Assembly (NCBI RefSeq): GCF_958298935.1
Contig: NC_084940.1
Span: forward strand, 6,292,001 to 6,356,000
Length of the DNA stretch: 64,000 bases
Source of the DNA: Phragmites australis
Lineage: Eukaryota > Streptophyta > Magnoliopsida > Poales > Poaceae
Direction: 5' to 3'
Under the pieces are notes generated by a model. It did not search any database, had not been told where the DNA came from, and saw nothing but the letters and a program-made list of their open reading frames with translations. The position numbers were made by a program, and so were the translations under genes. Shown piece after piece: positions 1-10,621 of this stretch; positions within the stretch are counted from its first letter, which is position 1; the number at the start of each line of letters is the position of its first letter.

Positions 1-1070
1 GTATCTCAGGATGCTATATACCCTACAAATGAGTCTGTTATTGATGCAATTAAATTCTGGTTGCTGTCTCTTCAGAGGCAGTTCAAGGTTGTTAAGTCGA
101 GTAAAAGGGAGTACGATGTGGAGTGTTTGGTGCCTGAATGTCCTTGACGAGTGCACGTGTTCAGGGGAAATAGGTAGACTACTGGCAGTGCTTAATAGTT
201 AGGGAGTATAATTGTCATATTAAGGAAATAGAGTTCGTCCACCGAGACCTGTCATCTGCTTTTATTGTCAATGTTATGTATGAAGAGATTGTGGACAACC
301 TGAAGTATGAGCCATGATCAATAATCCGTGCTATTAAGCAAAGGTTACAGTATACAATAAACTATACGAAGGCATAGAGAACGAAACAGAAAGCTATTGA
401 GATGAGGTTCGGGACATATAAAGATTCATATCACAATCTACCTCATCAATTAGACACAATATGTGGAAGAAACCTGGAAAGTTACTATGACATCAAGCAT
501 TACCCCTCGACTGATGTGGAGTATAGTGGGAAACGAGTATTGCAACGTGCTTTCTTCGCATTAGCGGCAACCATCAAAGCATTTCGATATTGTCGACCCA
601 TCATTTGCCTGGATGGGACATTCCTCACTGGGAAGTATAAAGGACAGATATTGTCTGCAATTGGGGTCAACAGTAACAACCAAGTCCTGCCACTGGGGTT
701 TGCCTTCGTGGAGAGTGAGAACGGGGACAGCTGGTATTGGTTCCTTAAGCGGGTGAAGCATGTTATTGTTCTGGACCAGTCAGATGTGTGTTTGATTCAT
801 GATAGACATGTAGGGTTGTTGCAGGCTTTGCTGGATATGCAATATGGGAGTGTTCGACGGGGTGTTGCAACAGAGTGTCCCGACTTGAAGAGCAAGTGGG
901 GCATGCACCATATGGGTGTGAACTTCTACAGACAATTCAAAAACAAAGACTTGATGAAGCTTTTCAAGAGATTGTGCAGTCAAATCTAGCAAAGAAAGTT
1001 CAATGCCCTATGGGCAAGATTGGACGAAATAACTATGAAACAGATAGCTGAGGTAGCAGCTAGTACCTCC
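1..1070 (+). pseudogene. Mutator-like (MuDR/MULE) transposase, decayed and cut by the window edge
   Basis: Remnant of a DNA-transposon transposase. Read across frames, the first 350 bases encode a MuDR N-terminal-like stretch (around 'ECLVPECP', then 'RVHVFRG'), ended by in-frame stops. The longest open piece (402-989) is the MULE transposase core. It has CLDGTFLTGKYKGQ, which carries the first acidic residue of the DDE triad, then SWYWFLKRVK, then LIHDRHVGLLQAL, which resembles the usual ISDRHKGL motif with the second acidic residue. Just downstream a different register continues a typical MULE tail (FYRQFKNKDLMKLFKRLC), reaching a stop at 987-989. Stops and frameshifts make it inactive. The family call is solid; the ends of the transposon are not visible, and the 5' end lies outside the window. 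Confidence 0.85.
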
Positions 1071-1639
1071 AGCCAGTACACATGGATGCCAACGGAACCT
1101 TCGCAGTCTTCATACCCGAGACAGGAGGATGAGCCTGGGCCAGACCCCCCCATTCGACCTCGTGAGGGACTTCTTCGGGGGCACACCAGACTATGACATC
1201 CTCCAGTAGTTCCAGCTACCCAGTGCTCCACTTCGAACACAGCATACCCAGGAGGAGGCCTCGACACCGGTGATCTCTACTAGGCCTACCAGGAAGGTTG
1301 GTGCACCCGACGCCCTGACCTACTCTAGGGGCCACGTGAGTACCAACTAGCAGCAGCGGCACCAGGACCATGATGGTAGGAATGACCGACGTTAGCGGGG
1401 GAGACAGCAGTAAGATTGTACATTTGTTTTTGTAACTTACATATGCATATTTGATTCGCGATCTATTCTTACATATTAGGACACGTCTAATCTCTATGGT
1501 CCACTTACCATGTTATAACTGCATTTCTTATTCCAATGTGAAAGCACGCTAGTTGCATTTCTTAATCCAACGTGACCACAGACTACTTTCAATTGTCCTC
1601 GGCTATGTATGAACCATTCACGACAGACCTAGAAAAGTA

Positions 1640-1900
1640 TTTCTTACAAAACTACTTATACACGAAGTGACCACTCGAAAACTCTGTCGGGAGTCTAACT
1701 TTAGTCACGAAGTGACCACACAACTGAATTTTAACCATTAAATGACATCACCTTTGTACTGGCATAATCTGCAGACACGAAATGACTGCACCGCTCAACT
1801 TTAACTATGAAATGATAACACATTTGTCCTTGCGCAGGCTATAGACAAGAAGTGACAACACGTGACAGCTTTTACCAAAAATTAAATGACAACACATGTA
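1640..1900. repeat. Degenerate interspersed motif array (CACGAAGTGACCAC-like)
   Basis: A 10-14 base motif resembling CACGAAGTGACCAC recurs about seven times, at roughly 1662, 1708, 1738, 1777, 1808, 1850 and 1885, at irregular spacing of 25-50 bases and with growing divergence (AAATGACATCAC, ACGAAATGACTGC, AGAAGTGACAACAC). It lies between the MULE remnant and the GRF pseudogene, so it may belong to that transposon. I see no coding potential here. Confidence 0.5.
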
Positions 1901-2174
1901 CCTTGACATATGGAATCTCTGTCCAGCATCAATATCACAACTTTTCTATTCTTCAAGAGGGAATCCAATGCTCCTGCCCCCCGCTAAGCCCTTCCACCCA
2001 CTCCTTTCTTAAAGAGCGAATCCAATGTTCCCGCCTTCCCCCACCATAAATAACCCAACCTTCATACATGGATACACCACTCATTTCTCAGTTCTATCAA
2101 CTGCAATATCTTCCTCAGCTCCACCAAGTCCACCCAAGAAACATTAGGATATTTTCATCCCTTAGGGGGTCGAA

Positions 2175-2672
2175 CCACCGATGTGCTTCTGTGGTGACCG
2201 TTGTAGGCTTTGCGAGTCCCAGGACATCTCCTACACCTATGGGCTACGCTTCTTCATGTGTGCCAACTACCAATACGACAAGCCTCAACATGGACCGTAT
2301 GAGTATCCACCGGTATAGTAACAAAGATCAGCCACATCTTTCCTGATTTCACACACTGTTTTACTACTCTCTCATCTTGTTTTATTTGTCCAGTCTCCTT
2401 CACCTATCTGTGATTTTATTGAATAGCTTGACATTGAGCAAAATAAAGACCAAAAGCGGTGGGTCGACATGACCATGCGGTGGAGGAGAGAAGCTTACGC
2501 ACACTGGGAATACGAGCAACAGCAAGAGGAACTACGTCTAAAGCGGCAGGAAGAAGAACGCATGAGGAAGACAACGCAGGACCATACCGCGACTCAGGCC
2601 TGCGAAGCTAAGAGGGCAAGGAAGCGAGACAGTGCCCATCACACTAAGGCGGAAAGTCCCGATGCCCTATGA
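2175..2672 (+). pseudogene. GRF-type zinc-finger protein remnant
   Basis: The open piece starting at 2181 reads MCFCGDRCRLC, then GLRFFMCANYQYDKP. This fits the first half of a GRF zinc finger (CxCG ... GxRFFxC). After an intron-like gap with a stop (TAG near 2316), the next block (about 2392-2672) begins with CDFIE, then a TAG in place of the conserved Trp, then LD, which is the closing CxxxW of the GRF domain. It continues into a Glu/Arg-rich, probably coiled-coil tail (EQQQEELRLKRQEEERMRK) with a natural stop at 2670-2672. GRF domains of this kind are common in grass transposon-linked proteins, and its place beside the MULE suggests it was carried by the same element, which is inference. 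The stop at the Trp position makes it a pseudogene. Confidence 0.6.
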
Positions 2673-3116
2673 AAGGGCAAATATCCTAGGTGCACTCAGT
2701 ATAGAATATCTAATATAACCCGACATATTTTCACTCACTAAGACATGTTATGATTATGAGGGACGCACTATTAAGTAGGTCTTTGTGCAAACCGTACATG
2801 CCACCTTTTTTTGTCGTCATGTCTTCGTGGCTACAGTCTCATATAATGTTTTCCACCATATGTATAATCTTATGTTTGTCGCCATTTGTAACTTCATTAC
2901 CGCGTAATATGTTGCGAGTGCTTCACATATATAATTTGTTCACAAATATTGATTTTGTATCCTCCTAACAATACGTAAAATACTCCAAAATATCCCTTCC
3001 CTATTATGCCGTATTGGCCACTTTTTAACCATTTCAATTCCAAATTTTGCAACATATCAATTTCAAATATTGAGCAATATTTTGCAACAAATTTTGTAAT
3101 ATTTTTTAAAAAATGG

Positions 3117-3260
3117 CCTACCCGCCCCCTGAGAGGGCGGTTGGAATCTACCCGCCCTCTCAGTGGGCAATTACCCCTACCCGCCCCCTGAGAGGGCAGT
3201 TATGCCCCTTACCGCCCTCCCAGGGGGCGGTTAGCCCACCCGCCCTCTCAGGGGCGGCAG
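3117..3260. repeat. Five-unit array of GC-rich palindromes (CCGCCC...GGGCGG)
   Basis: Five imperfect copies of a self-complementary unit such as CCGCCCCCTGAGAGGGCGG lie at 3119-3142, 3150-3172, 3179-3201, 3210-3232 and 3239-3257, about 30 bases apart. The linkers are short and vary. The flanks are AT-rich. Each unit could fold as a hairpin. Probably part of a transposon end or untranslated region; the family was not identified. Confidence 0.8.
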
Positions 3261-3718
3261 GCACCTAGTTATGCAAATATTGCCCTGAAGAATCTATTTA
3301 TTTAAATTTTTAATAAAAAAATATAAAAAAACTCAGTAATTGAGCAGCTCACCTTGGCCCATCGGTCAACCACACCCATCAACGTCCATTGGCCCATACT
3401 TTCGCCTATTGCCCCACTCGCCCATAGAACTGACCATATGCATATAAGCTTGCTCGTGATCACAAAGAAGACAAGAAGTCAGGAAGGCGAGCGACTGGTG
3501 TTTCTCGCTGAAATCGCTAACGGTTGCTCATGACTAGAGTTGGACTTGGGCAGTGTCATTCCTAGGGCTGTCTACGGCATGAGTTTTAGCACGACACGAA
3601 ATAATTTGGATCGGGCCAACACGGCACGATCTTGGAACGATGGGCGTGCCGGCATGGCACGATGACTTGGGTTGTGCACATGCCGACACTACACAAAAAA
3701 GGCACGACCTAATCTGCA

Positions 3719-3794
3719 TGATCATTTTTTTTTGTACTTATCATTTAATCTCTCTAATGATCATTTTTTCGTACTTATCATTTAATCTCTCTAA
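3719..3794. repeat. Tandem duplication, period about 39
   Basis: Two adjacent near-identical copies (3719-3757 and 3758-3794), each starting TGATCATTTTTT and ending ATCATTTAATCTCTCTAA, in the core of the hAT-like remnant. Confidence 0.85.
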
Positions 3795-3843
3795 TACAAA
3801 GCGTGAGACACTAAGAGAGATGTGTGAACATGAGCGATATAAG

Positions 3844-3929
3844 TGTGAGATGGTAAGAGATAAATATGTAAGTATTATCAAGCAACATGGAGCATGTGTG
3901 AGATGGTAAGAGATAAATATGTAAGTATT
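3844..3929. repeat. Direct repeat, period 53
   Basis: Two identical 33-base copies at 3844-3876 and 3897-3929 (beginning TGTGAGATGGTAAGAGATAA), separated by 20 bases. Confidence 0.9.
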
Positions 3930-4299
3930 TTCAGACGGCATAGAGCAGATTCGTGACTAGGCCGGCACAACACGACGATGGCACAGCGTGCCGAGGACCA
4001 TGCTTGGGCTTTTCTGAAGTTGACTTGTGCCGGCACGACATGACACGATAGGTCGATCGTGCTTAATGAGCATGCCACGACGTGACACGAGGCACAACAA
4101 GACCGAACCATACCAGCACAGCATGGTCCAAGTCCCAGCACTACTCACGAGTCGTGTCCTCGTTCCCGCGTAGTCAAAGTTGTTGCCGCATGTCTATCAT
4201 GCTTGGGCCGCCACCGGCTGGGGCTCCCCTGAGCTTTAGCGCCGGTAGGCAGGAGGCCTCCACCCGTGGCGCGTGGCGGCCGGTGTATGCACAGGTTTG

Positions 4300-5200
4300 A
4301 TGTAGCGGGGGAAGAGAAGCGTGTCATTGTCGAGGCTTGGTGAGTGCATGCGTGCCTATGTGGTTGTGGTTGTGATTTAGGGGGGCTTTGCGTTCTGAGA
4401 TTTGTGGATGAGAATGATATGGTTTTTGGATTGTTTCAGGGTCCAGATGGGCTTTTGTGGTAGCTCTATTTTTTTTTGTTCGATTGCTCTTATTGAATGT
4501 TCAGTGCCAAAAGAATAAAGAATTGTTTTTTAGATCTCATTTCTTCTTTAAGCACTAAGAAGAGACTATTGTCTATCCATGTTTTTTCCAAATATAGTTA
4601 GTTAATTATATGAAAAGATAATCTGAAAGCACAAAGGGCAAGAAGCTGACAATAATTGATTCAACATAAGTTCGAATGCACATACTTTCCATGTACATTT
4701 ATCCACTACTAATAAAAAGGTCTAACGGGTCTTGCAAATTGGAGTATGTGATTTTTCCAATGAGAAGAACTAATTAAGTTTGTCATTTATCTTTAGAAAT
4801 AAAAGAGGTGTCTAAACTTATACCTGCGCATCTTCTGGTTATGCAATTTTGCTCAGGTAGTCACTGAATCTTACTGATCCAATCAGTGTATTGCATCTTG
4901 ATGTCCAACAAGCTTGGAAAATCACCTGCATTCTCTAGAAATAATTGCAATCATTGTATTGACCTAATTAAATCCTAGCTAGAATCTTAATTTGTTAGAA
5001 TTTTCATATTATTATGATTCTAGAATATTTTTTTTGAAAGAATCATAATTACCATTCGGATAGGGTCCTACTTGATTCTAGAGATCTGTTAATCAATATA
5101 AAGAATTACATATGTCATTTAAGTTTTCATTTTTTTCCTTTGATCTTGCATCTACTATTAAAGAAAACCTTATCATTGCTGAAATACATGGTGATTTTAA
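4300..5200. other. Gene-free stretch
   Basis: AT-rich sequence without a convincing coding region. Near 4708, ACTACTAATAAAAAGG resembles the start of some plant Helitron-type repeats, but I could not support an element. Confidence 0.4.
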
Positions 5201-5203
5201 AAT

Positions 5204-5465
5204 AATACTTCCTACGGTCATAAAAATACTTGTCGTTTTGATTAAGATCATGTTAAACTTTTAAAACTTTGACCGTCAACAACTTCATAAATATTTAGTT
5301 TGGAAATATAAAAATCATATATGTACATTTGTCTTGAAAAATACTTTCATAATATTATATTTTATTAGATATTATAATTATATTCTAATAGAAAAAAATT
5401 GTCAAAGTTGTATGTCGAAGACCGTAAAAAATCAAAAAAGTCATGTATTTTGACCAAAGGGAGTA
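5204..5465. mobile_element. Stowaway-like MITE (degenerate)
   Basis: Inverted ends: left ACTTCCTACGGTCATAAAAA and right ...TGACCAAAGGGAGTAT, with an additional inner inverted pair (ATACTTGTCGTTTT at left, AAAAGTCATGTATTTTG at right). This matches the common grass CTCCCTCCGTCC Tc1/mariner-type MITE pattern in a worn form, with AT-rich interior and TA at the borders. Confidence 0.6.
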
Positions 5466-5733
5466 TATCTTTGTTTGAATTAGGTCTGTTATTAGATCTA
5501 CTATTTGATTCTGTCATATAATTGAATTTGCTAGTGCCGATTGTATTTTGTTCATGATACTAGCGTTATTTATCTTTATTATGCTATTTAACAAAATGTT
5601 TTGGAGCATTTCATTTTGGTAAACATTTATATCATTACTTCTTTGTTATTTATATATTATATTATTTTTTATTATCACATGTATATGTTGAAGTGTGCAC
5701 TCGGGTTATTGATGCTCTAGCTTAGCCCCCATC

Positions 5734-5876
5734 CAGGGGCGGATCCATCATGGGGATAAAGATGGCTCAAGTCTTTATCCCTGAGCACACTGTAAACTCT
5801 AAGCTCCCCTTCAATTTTTGAGTATAAAAGAAAAAGAAGAGAAAATCTCTACTTGGTGGATCTAAATCTGTCCCTG
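5734..5876. mobile_element. Short hAT-type MITE candidate (CAGGGGCGGATCC end)
   Basis: Left end CAGGGGCGGATCCATCATG; right end read on the other strand CAGGGACAGATTTAGATCC. The shared CAGGG..GATC..TCCA pattern is a familiar hAT MITE terminus in grasses. No matching 8-base target duplication is visible, so the right border may be wrong. Confidence 0.4.
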
Positions 5877-5879
5877 TCA

Positions 5880-6943
5880 ACTTGATAGCGATGAGACCCC
5901 GGGCGGTGCAAATTGAGCCTGCAGCGACTGCATGGTCCATGCATTGCCCTCTGTCGGACGCCAAAATCTCAAACGAAACGGCAAGCATCAACGAGATTGG
6001 AAAATGCCTGTTCTTCTCTCCATATCACTTAGATTTTTCTTCAGGAGTAATAACAAATATATATTTTTAAGGAGTAAAACACAAAAGGAAAAGAAAAATG
6101 TGGTTACCGTGTGACAAACCGAAAGGCACCCTTTTTTTTTCCAACTTTGTGGAAGGACAAAGGCTGTGTTGGCCTGTTGGATGCTACGTCGATGAGTGAC
6201 GAGTGCGAGTTAAAATTAGTCTTTGTTCTTGTCTGCACTTAGCAGCATTGATGCGTTGGTTAGTTTCTGTATTTTTTTTTTCTATTCTTCCTGAATTCGA
6301 AGCTTGCGCATGTCGTGTTGCAGCTTTGGAGAGGCTGGAGCCTGGAGCTTAGGACGATCCGTTTCATTGTGGAAGATTCCGATTGCTACATGCTGTTTCT
6401 GCTTAGTCCAATGATTTTTTTTAAAGTTCTTCGTTTTGTTTTTTGTTTTTTTTGCTTGAAAGCATTCATAGATCTTTCTTGCAAACAAAACTATTGGTAG
6501 ATCTAGTGCAATTTTCTTTAAAAAAAAAACAGGCTAGGACAATTTTCATCTTGACTCTGCCTTTTGCAACCAAGTGAAATTTCCTCTTTCAACTGCCCAT
6601 TTCCTATTGAGCTCGGCAGTTTGCTCCTGTTTCACTACCTCAGATACACTGCACTTTCTTCTTCGGTAGAGAAGGGGTAGCACCGTAGCAGCAACCTGCA
6701 TTTCGTAGTCCTTTTTTTTTCTAGAAAGATATGTGTAACTAGGATATGTCAGATCATGTGCAGTATGGGCCACCAGACAAAGAAAAGATAGTTCATAGGG
6801 GAAAAGGCTAAAAAGGCTATCTGATTTCGTTCACAAGGAGGTGAAAAGATTACACTGCCTTTTTTGCCTGGTAGCCTGAATGAGTGGAGTTCGAAAACAT
6901 TCAGGTACATGCTGTGGACCAACGGCGGTGGGCACATGATGTG
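5880..6943. other. Gene-free stretch
   Basis: Contains several T-rich runs and short open frames without recognisable domains. I see no gene or element I can support. Confidence 0.4.
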
Positions 6944-8074
6944 CATCGGTTAATAATCGGTCATCTAGATCTGGTTCGGTTTTAGAAATCGAACGGTAAC
7001 TGTATTTGAATTAAAAAATTAAAAAAATCAAAAAAATCTTAAAAAAATTAGATACAATTCTAAGATCTTATGTGAAAAAAGTTTTCAAAAGTAATGTTGT
7101 TTTCATCATATTCTATAGGGAGGAAGTTTGAAAAAAATGAAAAAAATTGAAGTGTGCGGCTCAGTTATTAACTCATGTTAAGGAAAAGTTTAACATTCAA
7201 ACACATATTTTTCTTGTGTAGAATGTATCTTAAGAGGATCTTTAAAATTAATTTCACTTTATTTAAAGTTTTATTAATTTTTCTATGATTTTTACAAAGT
7301 TCACAAGCATAAAGTGAATATGTTAAGAAACAACACTGTAATTAACTTTTTCATGTCTACTATTATTTTTCCTACATAAATCATAGTATAAATAAACTAA
7401 TAAAAGTTGTTTCACTAATTTTTGAGGTGTGATGGGTCAGTTATGAATTAATCTAATCGCAATACATTTACATAATCCTGCATGTTACAATAACTAATTC
7501 ATGAGTTCATGTATTTTTAAAAGACAAAGGATCATATAAGAACAAAAACAAAATAAGTTTCATGATTTTTGGATTAGCAAAGAGTAAACTATGTATTTAA
7601 CTTGGTTTAACAAATACATTTTCCCACAGAAAATTTTAAATTTTTTATGAGTATAAATACTTTTATCATGTAGATCATGTTACAAGGAAACCAACAAAAT
7701 TTGTTTCATTTTATTTGAAGCTCAGATGAATTAGTTATTTATTTTACAAGATTAAGATAATTTTTGGATTTTTTGTTGAACTACACTGAAAATCGAGAAA
7801 ACCGAACGGTTACCGATAAAACCGAGCGATTACCAACAATACAGAAAATTTGAGAAAACCGCTCAATAAATCGCAAAAACCGTTCGGTAACCGGTCCAAT
7901 TCGACCGGTTACAGAGCGGCTAAAATTACGATTTTTTCCCCAAATTTCAAATTTTTCCAAATAAATTTTATCCGATTTTTTTTTTAAAAAATCGACTAGT
8001 TACCGAATTAACCATAAATTTTCGATTACCGTCGGAGCTCGATAACCAAGCTCTGTTCGGTAAGCTGAACCATG
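6944..8074 (+). mobile_element. hAT-like non-autonomous element, copy A (about 1.13 kb)
   Basis: Same family as 19080-20280 and 26829-27994, in the same orientation. The shared core is recognisable from the stretch ending TTCTATAGGGAGGAAGTTTG through GTGTGATGGGTCAGTTATG to TTTTATGAGTATAAATAC. The right subterminal part carries ACCGAACGGTTACCG and CGGTAACCGGTCC-type motifs, and the right end is GGTAAGCTGAACCATG. Compared with the other copies the left end seems to lack about 35 bases, and I find no target-site duplication, so the left border is approximate. No coding capacity. Confidence 0.75.
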
Positions 8075-8359
8075 TCCATGACCCATGGTTCTCTCTCCCG
8101 CGATAAGGTATTTCGTGATAGCCTATCAAAGCATCAGTCCAAAATCGAAATGCTGAAATTCGAAGGGAATTTACTGAGCAGGTGGCTTGGTACGTGCCCT
8201 AAACCAGGAGAATTCCCTAAGATCATGGGGTCAGTTTGGTTGGAGGGATGATGTCAGATGAGAGATGACTATTTTTTTAGTGCTTGGTTAAAGTATTGAT
8301 GGATATGATCATTCAACTTTAAAGAATATTTCTCACCGGTGTAGTATAGGGTGAGTTAT

Positions 8360-8640
8360 TTTTCTTGACTAGTTCGATGCACATGCTTTGTAGGTAGTAA
8401 CGTGGGAGCACGCGCTACTAGCGAGCGGTAGCACGCGAGAAGCGGGCCCATGCGGAAGTGCGGGAGCACGTGTGGCAGCGAGCAGCAACATGCGGGAGCA
8501 TGCGACAGCGCGGGAGCGAGGGTGCGGGAGCGCGATGCAGGCTCATATGGGGAGCGGAGCGGAACGCAGGGGTGAGCAGGATTTTCGGGTGCGAAATGCC
8601 GAGCGAGCGGAACAGGAATTTATAGGTGTTTTTTAAGCAG
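8360..8640. repeat. GC-rich degenerate repeat (GCGGGAGCACG-like)
   Basis: Multiple variants of GCGGGAGCACG/GCGAGCGG between 8404 and 8610 form a GC-rich island in AT-rich surroundings. Just before it, GACTAGTTCGATGCACATGC (8364-8383) resembles a Helitron 3' end read on the opposite strand, but I could not pair it with a 5' end. Confidence 0.4.
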
Positions 8641-8794
8641 TACAGATTAGGCCATACAGCTTGTCTAACATGATCATCATTAAAAATAATTAGTAATAAT
8701 TAGCATGTTGTTGTTAATTAGTAATTACTACAGTAAAATTAGAAGTATTAGTGTGTTGATTAGTGTATGGTTAATATCTATTATTATCGAAGGT

Positions 8795-9500
8795 TAATTT
8801 TTGACAATGTATCCGGAGTATGCCGAACGATGGATGCATGATCAATATTTTCGGTGATTTTTGGTGAGAGTGTGTCAAAGGGACTCAAGAACACTGGAGT
8901 TTATCCAGGTTTAGGTCTCACTTAGGATAACATTTCTACGTTATGTGTATTTTTTTATGAGTTGGATAAATTTATCCAGAGTCTCTTCTTTTACAAGTCT
9001 GATCCTCCTCTTTATATAGCAGCAAACGAGGTATATCGTATATATAGAAGAAGATCGTGTCAAATATGGTAGTTGCCCTATCTGAAAAAAGAAACTACTC
9101 ATAGGCCATCAATAGGGACGGGCACACCTGGCCTATCATGGTCGTCCTGCACACCATGTCTCATCCGTTAAATACCGTCACGCCTGCTGCACACCTGTCA
9201 CGCTCTCCTATCAAGCCATCCTGTAGTATTAAATGCTACAGGATGAGTCACACCGTCTCTATGTCGGATCATGACTTCATCTACCAAAAAGTTACCGAGG
9301 GAACAAAGCACATGAATCGATAGCATTAAATGAGATTAGACTGGTTAGATGGACACCTACCCTGTGATCAGCAAGGGTTGTTTACGGGGTTTCCATCTAC
9401 GATCAGAGGGCTGGTAACTCGAGTATCGCCTAGTTACGGGGGATATGGTTTTGAAAATATCAATTGTCATTTGGCGTCTACCGGTATGGCTCTCTTGACA
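8795..9500 (-). mobile_element. Gypsy-type LTR remnant (solo or partial)
   Basis: Read on the minus strand this matches, block by block, the LTR-like stretch at about 58400-58954. Shared blocks are GTAGCATTTAATACTACAGG versus the ATTTAATGCCGCGGGATGG region, a TATATAAAGAGG promoter-like box (about 9011-9022), AACTCATAAAAAAATACA, the AACCTGGATAAA block, and the closing GGCATACTCCGGATACATTG. Such an order (TATA box, then a polyadenylation region, then AACCTGGATAAA) is typical of grass gypsy LTRs. Ends are degenerate; no coding region or second LTR is adjacent. Confidence 0.55.
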
Positions 9501-9525
9501 TAGGACCATTTTATTCTTTACATCG

Positions 9526-9960
9526 ATAATTATATTATTATTTGAGTGTTAAAAGGAGCCACTATGTTCGATCTTAAGATCACAAAATCACCACATTAAT
9601 CGAAAAAAAAGAAAAAATATAAACCACTCATTGTTATAAACATCTAGCAGTCTATATTAAACCAAAGAGTACATATCAAATACGATTAATAAATAATTAA
9701 ATTTAGAATTAAAAATTATGAAAAAATAGTAGTTCGATTTTCACACAATTTGAGAAGCAAAATATCTAAATAAAGAGTATAAATAAAATAAAATAAATAA
9801 TAATTGAAATTAGGGTTAGAAATTGAAAAAAGAATTATCCATATCAAATATAATCTTAGAAAAAATCAAATACCTAAATAAAATACAATTAATTAAAAAT
9901 TATCGTGATAAAATATTACAACGAGATTAGCCATACTATTAATATGAACCGTCTTGCTAA
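9526..9960 (+). repeat. AT-rich dispersed repeat, copy 1 (Helitron-like?)
   Basis: Inverted copy of 20860-21337. Shared blocks include TTATATTATTATTTGAG, GAGCCACTATGTTCG, ATTAAACCAAAGAGTACATATC, CAATTTGAGAAGCAAAATATC and AATACCTAAATAAA. The start pattern, a TC-like end followed by an AT-rich run and GGAGCCACC, is reminiscent of plant Helitron 5' ends. That label is inference; the repeat relationship itself is directly visible. Confidence 0.7.
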
Positions 9961-10089
9961 TTAATATTTAAAATAAGAGATATAAATTAGTTAAATATTC
10001 TCATCACATTATTCTATTCATCTAGCCAAACACAAAATCGAATTACTTCGTCCATCCAATCGAAAAAACTTACATACCTATATCCTAAT

Positions 10090-10620
10090 CTAACATTGCC
10101 CTCTAGCTAAACACTCGCATGGTTCAGTTCGTCGTGCCTGAAAATCCACAGAGATGCCGTCCCGGTGTTCCACTGCTACTGAGCTCACTGCGGAAGGATA
10201 TGCTTCTTGATCAATAATTGCACGCCATGCCCCAAAAAGGTCTAAAACATTTTGTACTGCCCATGCCGTTCTAGAACGAGGAAGAAAATTGCTTTTCGTA
10301 GCATCATCCGCGTCTATAGACTCACCCAAAGTCCAATGCCTACCGCACGCTCCAAGATACCGACCTGCAAACCTATCACGGCCACGCTCGCCCCGAGCCG
10401 TCCATAGTCCAAAGCCCATAGATTCGCCGCGACGTGCCGGACGGCCGGTGGCCGCCTGCGATCTGCCCGCACCCACACGCCTGCTCGCCTGCGCGCTCCG
10501 CTGCCGCTGCCCGCCAACCAATCCCGCGCCCCTGACGAATCCATCGGCTCGGGTGGCTCCTGTTTCAGAGGTGACGACGGGGTTGCGCTACATCGTCTCC
10601 AACTATATTCTTTCCATTTA
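10090..10620. other. GC-rich island with overlapping open frames, no recognised product
   Basis: Open frames exist on both strands (minus 10090-10521, 143 residues; plus 10289-10621, 110 residues). The minus frame contains RTAWAVQNVLDLFGAWRAII, which does not look like low-complexity noise, but I recognise no family, see no splice partner and no upstream promoter. It could be a captured gene fragment downstream of the AT-rich repeat. I do not call a gene. Confidence 0.25.
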
Positions 10621-10621
10621 A

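Larger units (their letters stand above)
3560..4150. mobile_element. Possible hAT-like element remnant with GTGCCGGCACG subterminal motifs
   Basis: The stretch starts near CTAGGGCTGTCTACGGC, which resembles a hAT terminus. Both sides are dense in variants of GTGCCGGCACGAC (3605-3700 and 3955-4130) around an AT-rich core. I could not find a matching right terminus or an 8-base duplication, so boundaries are approximate. The overlapping open frames look like by-products of the repeated motif. Confidence 0.35.

Noticed and set aside
6944..8074. Whether the repeated AACCG-rich units could be a CRISPR-like array or a satellite
   Set aside because: Spacing is irregular, motifs occur in both directions, and whole 1.1 kb units have transposon ends and 8-base duplications.
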